This document shows positions 1 through 13,775 of a stretch of DNA of 64,000 nt, one piece after another. The notes below the pieces were generated by a model. The model was not told the origin of the DNA. It made no database searches and saw nothing but the letters and a program-made list of their open reading frames with translations. The DNA is taken from positions 6,508,198 through 6,572,197 of the forward strand of contig JAPWDM010000009.1 of NCBI GenBank assembly GCA_035578155.1, read 5' to 3'. The position numbers were made by a program, and so were the translations under genes. Every line of letters begins with the position of its first letter. Position 1 is the first letter of the stretch. The DNA comes from Brachynemurus nebulosus. Lineage: Eukaryota; Arthropoda; Insecta; Neuroptera; Myrmeleontidae.

Positions 1-126
1 CAGTTATGATGAGTGCCTAAATAGCGCGTAATTCCTATATAAGTTTTATCTAATTATCGCCGTTGGTTTAGATTTCGATATTTTCAATTTTTGTCTTTAT
101 ATGCTGCTCAAATGAATTTTGTTGAT

Positions 127-137
127 TTTCCGGGAAA
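127..137. repeat. Odd-centred palindrome TTTCC-G-GGAAA in each monomer (example copy)
   Basis: A perfect 5+1+5 inverted repeat in a monomer that is otherwise AT-rich. It lies just before the left arm of the 9-bp dyad and is kept in almost all copies; rare changes occur near 17356, 53972 and 58729. The core TTCCGGGAA fits the generic STAT-type pattern TTCNNNGAA. That match is short and may be coincidental. Confidence 0.6.
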
Positions 138-138
138 C

Positions 139-185
139 TTTAGGCGCTGGAAAGATTTTAATAGCAGTTATGATGAGCGCCTAAA
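139..185. repeat. Conserved dyad in each monomer, TTTAGGCGC / GCGCCTAAA (example copy)
   Basis: In this copy the 9-bp left arm is 139-147 and its perfect reverse complement is 177-185, separated by 29 bases. The pair is present in nearly every monomer of both blocks. Exceptions are diagnostic variant monomers: one class has GCGCC changed to TCGCC with CTAAA changed to CAAAA, one has GCGTC, and one has TTTAGCCGC in the left arm. The right arm also overlaps a shorter hairpin, GCGC-CTAAATA-GCGC. It could be a dimeric protein site or a hairpin-forming element; the sequence alone does not choose. Confidence 0.8.
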
Positions 186-3100
186 TAGCGCGTAATTCCT
201 ATATAAGTTTTATCTAATTATCGCCGTTGGTTTAGATTTCGATATTTTCAATTTTTGTCTTTATATGCTGCTCAAATGAATTTTGTTGATTTTCCGGGAA
301 ACTTTAGGCGCTGGAAAGATTTTAATAGCAGTTATGATGAGCGCCTAAATAGCGCGTAATTCCTATATAAGTTTTATCTAATTATCGCCGTTGGTTTAGA
401 TTTCGATATTTTCAATTTTGTCTTTATATGCTGCTCAAATGAATTTTGTTGATTTTCCGGGAAACTTTAGGCGCTGGAAAGATTTTAATAGCAGTTATGA
501 TGAGCGCCTAAATAGCGCGTAATTCCTATATAAGTTTTATCTAATTATCGCCGTTGGTTTAGATTTCGATATTTTCAATTTTTGTCGTTATATGCTGCTC
601 AAATGAATTTTGTTGATTTTCCGGGAAACTTTAGGCGCTGGAAAGTTTTTAATAGCAGTTATGATGAGCGCCTAAATAGCGCGTAATTCCTATATAAGTT
701 TTATCTAATTATCGCCGTTGGTTTAGATTTCGATATTTTCAATTTTTGTCTTTATATGCTGCTCAAATGAATTTTGTTGATTTTCCGGGAAACTTTAGGC
801 GCTGGAAAGATTTTAATAGCAGTTATGATGAGCGCCTAAATAGCGCGTAATTCCGATATAAGTTTTTATCTAATTATCGCCGTTGGTTTAGATTTCGATA
901 TTTTCAATTTTTGTCTTTATATGCTGCTCAAATGAATTTTGTTGATTTTCCGGGAAACTTTAGGCGCTGGAAAGATTTTAATAGCAGTTATGATGAGCGC
1001 CTAAATAGCGCGTAATTCCTATATAAGTTTTATCTAATTATCGCCGTTGGTTTAGATTTCGATATTTTCAATTTTTGTCTTTATATGTTGCTCAAATGAA
1101 TTTTGTTGATTTTCCGGGAAACTTTAGGCGCTGAAAAGATTTTAATAGCAGTTATGATGAGCGCCTAAATAGCACGTAATTTCTATATAAGTTTTATCTA
1201 ATTATCGCCGTTGGTTTAGATTTCGATATTTTCAATTTTTGTCTTTATATGCTGCTCAAATGAATTTTGTTGATTTTCCGGGAAACTTTAGGCGCTGGAA
1301 AGATTTTAATAGCAGTTATGATGAGCGCCAAAATAGCGCGTAATTCCTATATAAGCTTTATCTAATTAGCGCCGTTGGTTCAGTTTTAGATATTTTCAAT
1401 TTTTGTCTTTATATGCTGCTCAAATGAATTTTGTTGATTTTCCGGGAAACTTTAGGCGCTGGAAAGATTTTAATAGCAGTTATGATGAGCGCCTAAATAG
1501 CGCGTAATTCCTATATAAGTTTTATCTAATTATCACCGTTGGTTTAGATTTCGATATTTTCAGTTTTTGTCTTTATATGTGGCTCAAATGAATTTTGTTG
1601 ATTTTCCGGGAAACTTTAGGCGCTGGAAAGATTTTAATAGCAGTTATGATGAGCGCCTAAATAGCGCGTAATTCCTATATAAGTTTTATCTAATTATCGC
1701 CGTTGGTTTAGATTTCGATATTTTCAATTTTTGTCTTTATATGCTGCTCAAATGAATTTTGTTGATTTTCCGGGAAACTTTAGGCGCTGGAAAGATTTTA
1801 ATAGCAGTTATGATGAGCGCCTAAATAGCGCGTAATTCCTATATAAGTTTTATCTAATTATCGCCGTTGGTTTAGATTTCGATATTTTCAATTTTTGTCT
1901 TTATATGCTGCTCAAATGAATTTTGTTGATTTTCCGGGAAACTTTAGGCGCTGGAAAGATTTTAATAGCAGTTATGATGAGCGCCTAAATAGCGCGTAAT
2001 TCCTATATAAGTTTTATCTAATTATCGCCGTTGGTTTAGATTTCGATATTTTCAATTTTTGTCTTTATATGCTGCTCAAATGAATTTTGTTGATTTTCCG
2101 GGAAACTTTAGGCGCTGGAAAGATTTTAATAGCAGTTATGATGAGCGCCTAAATAGCGCGTAATTCCTATATAAGTTTTATCTAATTATCGCCGTTGGTT
2201 TAGATTTCGATTTTTTCAATTTTTGTCTTTATATGCTGCTCAAATGAATTTTGTTGATTTTCCGGGAAACTTTAGGCGCTGGAAAGATTTTAATAGCAGT
2301 TATGATGAGCGCCTAAATAGCGCGTAATTCCTATATAAGTTTTATCTAATTATCACCGTTGGTTTAGATTTCGATATTTTCAGTTTTTGTCTTTATATGC
2401 TGCTCAAATGAATTTTGTTGATTTTCCGGGAAACTTTAGGCGCTGGAAAGATTTTAATAGCAGTTATGATGAGCGCCTAAATAGCACGTAATTCCTATAT
2501 AAGTTTTATCTAATTATCGCCGTTGGTTTAGATTTCGATATTTTCAATTTTTGTCTTTATATGCTGCTCAAATGAATTTTGTTGATTTTCCGGGAAACTT
2601 TAGGCGCTGGAAAGATTTTAATAGCAGTTATGATGAGCGCCTAAATAGCGCGTAATTCCTATATAAGTTTTATCTAATTATCGCCGTTGGTTTAGATTTC
2701 GAAATTTTCAATTTTTGTCTTTATATGCTGCTCAAATGAATTTTGTTGATTTTCCGGGAAACTTTAGGCGCTAGAAAGATTTTAATAGCAGTTATGATGA
2801 GCGCCTAAATAGCGCGTAATTCCTATATAAGTTTTATCTAATTATCGCCGTTGGTTTAAATTTCGAAATTTTCAATTTTTGTCTTTATATGCTGCTCAAA
2901 TGAATTTTGTTGATTTTCCGGGAAACTTTAGGCGCTGGAAAGATTTTAATAGCGGTTATGATGAGCGCCTAAATAGCGCGTAATTCCTATATAAGTTTTA
3001 TCTAATTATCGCCGTTGGTTTAGATTACGATATTTTCAATTTTTGTCTTTATATGCTGCTCAAATGAATTTTGTTGATTTTCCGGGAAACTTTAGGCGCT

Positions 3101-4919
3101 GGAAAGATTTTAATAGCAGTTATGATGAGCGCCTAAATAGCGCGTAATTCCTATATAAGTTTTATCTAATTATCGCCGTTGGTTTAGATTTCGATATTTT
3201 CAATTTTTGTCTTTATATGCTGCTCAAATGAATTTTGTTGATTTTCCGGGAAACTTTAGGCGCTGGAAAGATATTAATAGCAGTTATGATGAGCGCGTAA
3301 ATAGCGCGTAATTCCTATATAAGTTTTATCTAATTATCGCCGTTGGTTTAGATTTCGATATTTTCAATTTTTGTCTTTATATGCTGCTCAAATGAATTTT
3401 GTTGATTTTCCGGGAAACTTTAGGCGCTGGAAAGATTTTAATAGCAGTTATGATGAGCGCCTAAATAGCGCGTAATTCCTATATAAGTTTTATCTAATTA
3501 TCACCGTTGGTTTAGATTTCGATATTTTCAGTTTTTGTCTTTATATGCTGCTCAAATGAATTTTGTTGATTTTCCGGGAAACTTTAGGCGCTGGAAAGAT
3601 TTTAATAGCAGTTATGATGAGCGCCTAAATAGCGCGTAATTCCTATATAAGTTTTATCTAATTATCGCCGTTGGTTTAGATTTCGATATTTTCAATTTTT
3701 GTCTTTAATGCTGCTCAAATGAATTTTGTTGATTTTCCGGGAAACTTTAGGCGCTGGAAAGATTTTAATAGCAGTTATGATGAGCGCCTAAATAGCGCGT
3801 AATTCCTATATAAGTTTTATCTAATTATCGCCGTTGGTTTAGATTTCGATATTTTCAATTTTTGTCTTTATATGCTGCTCAAATGAATTTTGTTGATTTT
3901 CCGGGAAACTTTAGGCACTGGAAAGATTTTAATAGCAGTTATGATGAGCGCCTAAATAGCGCGTAATTCCTATATAAGTTTTATCTAAGTATCGCCGTTG
4001 GTTTAAATTTCGAAATTTTCAATTTTTGTCTTTATATGCTGCTCAAATGAATTTTGTTGATTTTCCGGGAAACTTTAGGCGCTGGAAAGATTTTAATAGC
4101 AGTTATGATGAGCGCCTAAATAGCGCGTAATTCCTATATAAGTTTTATCTAATTATCGCCGTTGGTTTAGATTACGATATTTTCAATTTTTGTCTTTATA
4201 TGCTGCTCAAATGAATTTTGTTGATTTTCCGGGAAACTTTAGGCGCTGGAAAGATTTTAATAGCAGTTATGATGAGCGCCTAAATAGCGCGTAATTCCTA
4301 TATAAGTTTTATCTAATTATCGCCGTTGGTTTAGATTTCGATATTTTCAATTTTTGTCGTTATATGGTGCTCAAATGAATTTTGTTGATTTTCCGGGAAA
4401 CTTTAGGCGCTGGAAAGATTTTAATAGCAGTTATGATGAGCGCCTAAATAGCGCGTAATTCCTATATAAGTTTTATCTAATTCTCGCCGTTGGTTTAGAT
4501 TTCGATATTTTCAATTTTTGTCTTTATATGCTGCTCAAATGAATTTTGTCGATTTTCCGGGAAACTTTAGGCGCTGGAAAGATTTTAATAGCAGTTATGA
4601 TGAGCGCCTAAATAGCGCGTAATTCCTATATAAGTTTTATCTAATTATCGCCGTTGGTTTAGATTTCGATATTTTCAATTTTTGTCTTTATATGCTGCTC
4701 AAATGAATTTTGTTGATTTTCCGGGAAACTTTAGGCGCTGGAAAGATTTTAATAGCAGTTATGATGAGCGCCTAAATAGCGCGTAATTCCTATATAAGTT
4801 TTATCTAATTATCGCCGTTGGTTTAGATTTCGATATTTTCAATTTTTGTCTTTATATGCTGCTCAAATGAATTTTGTTGATTTTCCGGGAAACTTTAGGC
4901 GCTGGAAAGATTTTAATAG

Positions 4920-7215
4920 CAGTTATGATGAGCGCCTAAATAGCGCGTAATTCCTATATAAGTTTTATCTAATTATCACCGTTGGTTTAGATTTCGATAT
5001 TTTCAGTTTTTGTCTTTATATGCTGCTCAAATGAATTTTGTTGATTTTCCGGGAAACTTTAGGCGCTGGAAAGATTTTAATAGCAGTTATGATGAGCGCC
5101 TAAATAGCGCGTAATTCCTATATAAGTTTTATCTAATTATCGCCGTTGGTTTAGATTTCGATATTTTCAATTTTTGTCTTTATATGCTGCTCAAATGAAT
5201 TTTGTTGATTTTCCGGGAAACTTTAGGCGCTGGAAAGATTTTAATAGCAGTTATGATGAGCGCCTAAATAGCGCGTAATTCCTATATAAGTTTTATCTAA
5301 TTATCGCCGTTGGTTTAGATTTCGATATTTTCAATTTTTGTCTTTATATGCTGCTCAAATGAATTTTGTTGATTTTCCGGGAAACTTTAGGCGCTGGAAA
5401 GATTTTAATAGCAGTTATGATGAGCGCCTAAATAGCGCGTAATTCCTATATAAATTTTATCTAATTATCGCCGTTGGTTTAAATTTCGAAATTTTCAATT
5501 TTTGTCTTTATATGCTGCTCAAATGAATTTTGTTGATTTTCCGGGAAACTTTAGGCGCTGGAAAGATTTTAATAGCAGTTATGATGAGCGCCTAAATAGC
5601 GCGTAATTCCTATATAAGTTTTATCTAATTATCGCCGTTTGTTTAGATTACGATATTTTCAATTTTTGTCTTTATATGCTGCTCAAATGAATTTTGTTGA
5701 TTTTCCGGGAAACTTTAGGCGCTGGAAAGATTTTAATAGCAGTTATGATGAGCGCCTAAATAGCGCGTAATTCCTATATAAGTTTTATCTAATTATCACC
5801 GTTGGTTTAGATTTCGATATTTTCAGTTTTTGTCTTTATATGCTGCTCAAATGAATTTTGTTGATTTTCCGGGAAACTTTAGGCGCTGGAAAGATTTTAA
5901 TAGCAGTTATGATGAGCGCCTAAATAGCGCGTAATTCCTATATAAGTTTTATCTAATTATCGCCGTTGGTTTAGATTTCGATATTTTCAATTTTTGTCTT
6001 TATATGCTGCTCAAATGAATTTTGTTGATTTTCCGGGAAACTTTAGGCGCTGGAAAGATTTTAATAGCAGTTATGATGAGCGCCTAAATAGCGCGTAATT
6101 CCTATATAAGTTTTATCTAATTATCGCCGTTGGTTTAGATTTCGATATTTTCAATTGTTGTCTTTATATGCTGCTCAAATGAATTTTGTTGATTTTCCGG
6201 GAAACTTTAGGCGCTGGAAAGATTTTAATAGCAGTTATGATGAGCGCCTAAATAGCGCGTAATTACTATATAAGTTTTATCTAATTATCGCCGTTGGTTT
6301 AAATTTCGAAATTTTCAATTTTTGTCTTTATATGCTGCTCAAATGAATTTTGTTGATTTTCCGGGAAACTTTAGGCGCTGGAAAGATTTTAATAGCAGTT
6401 ATGATGAGCGCCTAAATAGCGCGTAATTCCTATATAAGTTTTATCTAATTATCGCCGTTGGTTTAGATTACGATATTTTCAATTTTTGTCTTTATATGCT
6501 GCTCAAATGAATTTTGTTGATTTTCCGGGAAACTTTAGGCGCTGGAAAGATTTTAATAGCAGTTATGATGAGCGCCTAAATAGCGCGTAATTCCTATATA
6601 AGTTTTATCTAATTATCGCCGTTGGTTTAGATTTCGATATTTTCAATTTTTGTCGTTATATGCTGCTCAAATGAATTTTGTTGATTTTCCGGGAAACTTT
6701 AGGCGCTGGAAAGATTTTAATAGCAGTTATGATGAGCGCCTAAATAGCGCGTAATTCCTATATAAGTTTTATCTAATTCTCGCCGTTGGTTTAGATTTCG
6801 ATATTTTCAATTTTTGTCTTTATATGCTGCTCAAATGAATTTTGTCGATTTTCCGGGAAACTTTAGGCGCTGGAAAGATTTTAATAGCAGTTATGATGAG
6901 CGTCTAAATAGCGCGTAATTCCTATATAAGTTTTATCTAATTATCGCCGTTGGTTTAGATTTCGATATTTTCAATTTTTGTCTTTATATGCTGCTCAAAT
7001 GAATTTTGTTGATTTTCCGGGAAACTTTAGGCGCTGGAAAGATTTTAATAGCAGTTATGATGAGCGCCTAAATAGCGCGTAATTCCTATATAAGTTTTAT
7101 CTAATTATCGCCGTTGGTTTAGATTTCGATATTTTCAATTTTTGTCTTTATATGCTGCTCAAATGAATTTTGTTGATTTTCCGGGAAACTTTAGGCGCTG
7201 GAAAGATTTTAATAG
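4920..7215. repeat. Higher-order repeat, 14-mer, copy 1 (2296 bp)
   Basis: Fourteen monomers whose variants follow the order A p p B C / A p p B C D E F p. A has ATCACC with CAGTTTTT, B has AAATTTCGAAATT, C has GATTACGAT, D has TGTCGTTATATG, E has AATTCTCGCC with GTCGATTTT, F has GCGTCTAAAT, and p is plain. The next 14 monomers (7216-9511) repeat the order exactly, including the linked changes TAAATTTT in the first B and CCGTTTGTTTAG in the first C. The unit is a 5-mer joined to a 9-mer sharing the A p p B C beginning. A close 9-mer relative (A p p B C D E p p) precedes it at 3445-4919, and a 7-mer at 2297-3444. Confidence 0.9.
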
Positions 7216-9511
7216 CAGTTATGATGAGCGCCTAAATAGCGCGTAATTCCTATATAAGTTTTATCTAATTATCACCGTTGGTTTAGATTTCGATATTTTC
7301 AGTTTTTGTCATTATATGCTGCTCAAATGAATTTTGTTGATTTTCCGGGAAACTTTAGGCGCTGGAAAGATTTTAATAGCAGTTATGATGAGCGCCTAAA
7401 TAGCGCGTAATTCCTATATAAGTTTTATCTAATTATCGCCGTTGGTTTAGATTTCGATATTTTCAATTTTTGTCTTTATATGCTGCTCAAATGAATTTTG
7501 TTGATTTTCCGGGAAACTTTAGGCGCTGGAAAGATTTTAATAGCAGTTATGATGAGCGCCTAAATAGCGCGTAATTCCTATATAAGTTTTATCTAATTAT
7601 CGCCGTTGGTTTAGATTTCGATATTTTCAATTTTTGTCTTTATATGCTGCTCAAATGAATTTTGTTGATTTTCCGGGAAACTTTAGGCGCTGGAAAGATT
7701 TTAATAGCAGTTATGATGAGCGCCTAAATAGCGCGTAATTCCTATATAAATTTTATCTAATTATCGCCGTTGGTTTAAATTTCGAAATTTTCAATTTTTG
7801 TCTTTATATGCTGCTCAAATGAATTTTGTTGATTTTCCGGGAAACTTTAGGCGCTGGAAAGATTTTAATAGCAGTTATGATGAGCGCCTAAATAGCGCGT
7901 AATTCCTATATAAGTTTTATCTAATTATCGCCGTTTGTTTAGATTACGATATTTTCAATTTTTGTCTTTATATGCTGCTCAAATGAATTTTGTTGATTTT
8001 CCGGGAAACTTTAGGCGCTGGAAAGATTTTAATAGCAGTTATGATGAGCGCCTAAATAGCGCGTAATTTCTATATAAGTTTTATCTAATTATCACCGTTG
8101 GTTTAGATTTCGATATTTTCAGTTTTTGTCTTTATATGCTGCTCAAATGAATTTTGTTGATTTTCCGGGAAACTTTAGGCGCTGGAAAGATTTTAATAGC
8201 AGTTATGATGAGCGCCTAAATAGCGCGTAATTCCTATATAAGTTTTATCTAATTATCGCCGTTGGTTTAGATTTCGATATTTTCAATTTTTGTCTTTATA
8301 TGCTGCTCAAATGAATTTTGTTGATTTTCCGGGAAACTTTAGGCGCTGGAAAGATTTTAATAGCAGTTATGATGAGCGCCTAAATAGCGCGTAATTCCTA
8401 TATAAGTTTTATCTAATTATCGCCGTTGGTTTAGATTTCGATATTTTCAATTTTTGTCTTTATATGCTGCTCAAATGAATTTTGTTGATTTTCCGGGAAA
8501 CTTTAGGCGCTGGAAAGATTTTAATAGCAGTTATGATGAGCGCCTAAATAGCGCGTAATTCCTATATAAGTTTTATCTAATTATCGCCGTTGGTTTAAAT
8601 TTCGAAATTTTCAATTTTTGTCTTTATATGCTGCTCAAATGAATTTTGTTGATTTTCCGGGAAACTTTAGGCGCTGGAAAGATTTTAATAGCAGTTATGA
8701 TGAGCGCCTAAATAGCGCGTAATTCCTATATAAGTTTTATCTAATTATCGCCGTTGGTTTAGATTACGATATTTTCAATTTTTGTCTTTATATGCTGCTC
8801 AAATGAATTTTGTTGATTTTCCGGGAAACTTTAGGCGCTGGAAAGATTTTAATAGCAGTTATGATGAGCGCCTAAATAGCGCGTAATTCCTATATAAGTT
8901 TTATCTAATTATCGCCGTTGGTTTAGATTTCGATATTTTCAATTTTTGTCGTTATATGCTGCTCAAATGAATTTTGTTGATTTTCCGGGAAACTTTAGGC
9001 GCTGGAAAGATTTTAATAGCAGTTATGATGAGCGCCTAAATAGCGCGTAATTCCTATATAAGTTTTATCTAATTCTCGCCGTTGGTTTAGATTTCGATAT
9101 TTTCAATTTTTGTCTTTATATGCTGCTCAAATGAATTTTGTCGATTTTCCGGGAAACTTTAGGCGCTGGAAAGATTTTAATAGCAGTTATGATGAGCGTC
9201 TAAATAGCGCGTAATTCCTATATAAGTTTTATCTAATTATCGCCGTTGGTTTAGATTTCGATATTTTCAATTTTTGTCTTTATATGCTGCTCAAATGAAT
9301 TTTGTTGATTTTCCGGGAAACTTTAGGCGCTGGAAAGATTTTAATAGCAGTTATGATGAGCGCCTAAATAGCGCGTAATTCCTATATAAGTTTTATCTAA
9401 TTATCGCCGTTGGTTTAGATTTCGATATTTTCAATTTTTGTCTTTATATGCTGCTCAAATGAATTTTGTTGATTTTCCGGGAAACTTTAGGCGCTGGAAA
9501 GATTTTAATAG
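7216..9511. repeat. Higher-order repeat, 14-mer, copy 2 (2296 bp)
   Basis: Exact-length tandem copy of the preceding 14-mer, with the same order of variant monomers and only a few private changes, for example GTCATTATA in the first A monomer. It is followed at 9512-10495 by a six-monomer partial copy (B C D E F p) that lacks A p p, as expected from unequal crossing-over between misaligned units. Confidence 0.9.
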
Positions 9512-10495
9512 CAGTTATGATGAGCGCCTAAATAGCGCGTAATTCCTATATAAGTTTTATCTAATTATCGCCGTTGGTTTAAATTTCGAAATTTTCAATT
9601 TTTGTCTTTATATGCTGCTCAAATGAATTTTGTTGATTTTCCGGGAAACTTTAGGCGCTGGAAAGATTTTAATAGCAGTTATGATGAGCGCCTAAATAGC
9701 GCGTAATTTCTATATAAGTTTTATCTAATTATCGCCGTTGGTTTAGATTACGATATTTTCAATTTTTGTCTTTATATGCTGCTCAAATGAATTTTGTTGA
9801 TTTTCCGGGAAACTTTAGGCGCTGGAAAGATTTTAATAGCAGTTATGATGAGCACCTAAATAGCGCGTAATTCCTATATAAGTTTTATCTAATTATCGCC
9901 GTTGGTTTAGATTTCGATATTTTCAATTTTTGTCGTTATATGCTGCTCAAATGAATTTTGTTGATTTTCCGGGAAACTTTAGGCGCTGGAAAGATTTTAA
10001 TAGCAGTTATGATGAGCGCCTAAATAGCGCGTAATTCCTATATAAGTTTTATCTAATTCTCGCCGTTGGTTTAGATTTCGATATTTTCAATTTTTTTCTT
10101 TATATGCTGCTCAAATGAATTTTGTCGATTTTCCGGGAAACTTTAGGCGCTGGAAAGATTTTAATAGCAGTTATGATGAGCGTCTAAATAGCGCGTAATT
10201 CCTATATAAGTTTTATCTAATTATCGCCGTTGGTTTAGATTTCGATATTTTCAATTTTTGTCTTTATATGCTGCTCAAATGAATTTTGTTGATTTTCCGG
10301 GAAACTTTAGGCGCTGGAAAGATTTTAATAGCAGTTATGATGAGCGCCTAAATAGCGCGTAATTCCTATATAAGTTTTATCTAATTATCGCCGTTGGTTT
10401 AGATTTCGATATTTTCAATTTTTGTCTTTATATGCTGCTCAAATGAATTTTGTTGATTTTCCGGGAAACTTTAGGCGCTGGAAAGATTTTAATAG

Positions 10496-12627
10496 CAGTT
10501 ATGATGAGCGCCTAAATAGCGCGTAATTCCTATATAAGTTTTATCTAATTATCACCGTTGGTTTAGATTTCGATATTTTCAGTTTTTGTCTTTATATGCT
10601 GCTCAAATGAATTTTGTTGATTTTCCGGGAAACTTTAGGCGCTGGAAAGATTTTAATAGCAGTTATGATGAGCGCCTAAATAGCGCGTAATTCCTATATA
10701 AGTTTTATCTAATTATCGCCGTTGGTTTAGATTTCGATATTTTCAACTTTTGTCTTTATATGCTGCTCAAATGAATTTTGTTGATTTTCCGGGAAACTTT
10801 AGGCGCTGGAAAGATTTTAATAGCAGTTATGATGAGCGCCTAAATAGCGCGTAATTCCTATATAAGTTTTATCTAATTATCGCCGTTGGTTTAGATTTCG
10901 ATATTTTCAATTTTTGTCTTTATATGCTGCTCAAATGAATTTTGTTGATTTTCCGGGAAACTTTAGGCGCTGGAAAGATTTTAATAGCAGTTATGATGAG
11001 CGCCTAAATAGCGCGTAATTCCTATATAAGTTTTATCTAATTATCGCCGTTGGTTTAGATTTCGATATTTTCAATTTTTGTCTTTATATGCTGCTCAAGT
11101 GAATTTTGTTGATTTTCCGGGAAACTTTAGGCGCTGGAAAGATTTTAATAGCAGTTATGATGAGCGCCTAAATAGCGCGTAATTCCTATATAAGTTTTAT
11201 CTAATTATCACCGTTGGTTTAGATTTCGATATTTTCAGTTTTTGTCATTATATGCTGCTCAAATGAATTTTGTTGATTTTCCGGGAAACTTTAGGCGCTG
11301 GAAAGATTTTAATAGCAGTTATGATGAGCGCCTAAATAGCGCGTAATTCCTATATAAGTTTTATCTAATTATCGCCGTTGGTTTAGATTTCGATATTTTC
11401 AATTTTTGTCTTTATATGCTGCTCAAATGAATTTTGTTGATTTTCCGGGAAACTTTAGGCGCTGGAAAGATTTTAATAGCAGTTATGATGAGCGCCTAAA
11501 TAGCGCGTAATTCCTATATAAGTTTTATCTAATTATCGCCGTTGGTTTAGATTTCGATATTTTCAATTTTTGTCTTTATATGCTGCTCAAATGAATTTTG
11601 TTGATTTTCCGGGAAACTTTAGGCGCTGGAAAGATTTTAATAGCAGTTATGATGAGCGCCTAAATAGCGCGTAATTCCTATATAAGTTTTATCTAATTAT
11701 CGCCGTTGGTTTAAATTTCGAAATTTTCAATTTTTGTCTTTATATGCTGCTCAAATGAATTTTGTTGATTTTCCGGGAAACTTTAGGCGCTGGAAAGATT
11801 TTAATAGCAGTTATGATGAGCGCCTAAATAGCGCGTAATTTCTATATAAGTTTTATCTAATTATCGCCGTTGGTTTAGATTACGATATTTTCAATTTTTG
11901 TCTTTATATGCTGCTCAAATGAATTTTGTTGATTTTCCGGGAAACTTTAGGCGCTGGAAAGATTTTAATAGCAGTTATGATGAGCGCCTAAATAGCGCGT
12001 AATTCCTATATAAGTTTTATCTAATTATCGCCGTTGGTTTAGATTTCGATATTTTCAATTTTTGTCGTTATATGCTGCTCAAATGAATTTTGTTGATTTT
12101 CCGGGAAACTTTAGGCGCTGGAAAGATTTTAATAGCAGTTATGATGAGCGCCTAAATAGCGCGTAATTCCTATATAAGTTTTATCTAATTCTCGCCGTTG
12201 GTTTAGATTTCGATATTTTCAATTTTTTTCTTTATATGCTGCTCAAATGAATTTTGTCGATTTTCCGGGAAACTTTAGGCGCTGGAAAGATTTTAATAGC
12301 AGTTATGATGAGCGTCTAAATAGCGCGTAATTCCTATATAAGTTTTATCTAATTATCGCCGTTGGTTTAGATTTCGATATTTTCAATTTTTGTCTTTATA
12401 TGCTGCTCAAATGAATTTTGTTGATTTTCCGGGAAACTTTAGGCGCTGGAAAGATTTTAATAGCAGTTATGATGAGCGCCTAAATGGCGCGTAATTCCTA
12501 TATAAGTTTTATCTAATTATCGCCGTTGGTTTAGATTTCGATATTTTCAATTTTTGTCTTTATATGCTGCTCAAATGAATTTTGTTGATTTTCCGGGAAA
12601 CTTTAGGCGCTGGAAAGATTTTAATAG
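10496..12627. repeat. Higher-order repeat, 13-mer (2132 bp)
   Basis: Order: A, CAACTTTT-type, plain, CAAGTGAA-type, then the nine-monomer unit A p p B C D E F p. A second copy starts at 12628 with the same four leading monomers, then switches at 13284 to a monomer with TGTCGTTATATG and GGGAAATTTTAGG. That A / CAACT / p / CAAGT / GTCGTT+AAATTTT string recurs at 18868-19687, 29816-30635 and 32440-33259, so this junction type was spread along the array. Confidence 0.85.
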
Positions 12628-13775
12628 CAGTTATGATGAGCGCCTAAATAGCGCGTAATTCCTATATAAGTTTTATCTAATTATCACCGTTGGTTTAGAT
12701 TTCGATATTTTCAGTTTTTGTCTTTATATGCTGCTCAAATGAATTTTGTTGATTTTCCGGGAAACTTTAGGCGCTGGAAAGATTTTAATAGCAGTTATGA
12801 TGAGCGCCTAAATAGCGCGTAATTCCTATATAAGTTTTATCTAATTATCGCCGTTGGTTTAGATTTCGATATTTTCAACTTTTGTCTTTATATGCTGCTC
12901 AAATGAATTTTGTTGATTTTCCGGGAAACTTTAGGCGCTGGAAAGATTTTAATAGCAGTTATGATGAGCGCCTAAATAGCGCGTAATTCCTATATAAGTT
13001 TTATCTAATTATCGCCGTTGGTTTAGATTTCGATATTTTCAATTTTTGTCTTTATATGCTGCTCAAATGAATTTTGTTGATTTTCCGGGAAACTTTAGGC
13101 GCTGGAAAGATTTTAATAGCAGTTATGATGAGCGCCTAAATAGCGCGTAATTCCTATATAAGTTTTATCTAATTATCGCCGTTGGTTTAGATTTCGATAT
13201 TTTCAATTTTTGTCTTTATATGCTGCTCAAGTGAATTTTGTTGATTTTCCGGGAAACTTTAGGCGCTGGAAAGATTTTAATAGCAGTTATGATGAGCGCC
13301 TAAATAGCGCGTAATTCCTATATAAGTTTTATCTAATTATCGCCGTTGGTTTAGATTTCGATATTTTCAATTTTTGTCGTTATATGCTGCTCAAATGAAT
13401 TTTGTTGATTTTCCGGGAAATTTTAGGCGCTGGAAAGATTTTAATAGCAGTTATGATGAGCGCCTAAATAGCGCGTAATTCCTATATAAGTTTTATCTAA
13501 TTCTCGCCGTTGGTTTAGATTTCGATATTTTCAATTTTTGTCTTTATATGCTGCTCAAATGAATTTTGTTGATTTTCCGGGAAACTTTAGGCGCTGGAAA
13601 GATTTTAATAGCAGTTATGATGAGCGCCTAAATAGCGCGTAATTCCTATATAAGTTTTATCTAATTATCGCCGTTGGTTTAGATTTCGATATTTTCAATT
13701 TTTGTCTTTATATGCTGCTCAAATGAATTTTGTTGATTTTCCGGGAAACTTTAGGCGCTGGAAAGATTTTAATAG

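Noticed and set aside
165..200. Hammerhead-ribozyme-like string TATGATGA-GCGC-CTAAATA-GCGC-GTAA in each monomer
   Set aside because: It resembles CUGAUGA - stem II - GAAA, but the essential C before UGAUGA is A and GAAA is GTAA. No canonical core is found on either strand, so self-cleavage is not supported.
1..328. CENP-B box in the monomer
   Set aside because: The only TTCG is followed by ATATTTTC, without the required ANNCGGG; no match to the box.
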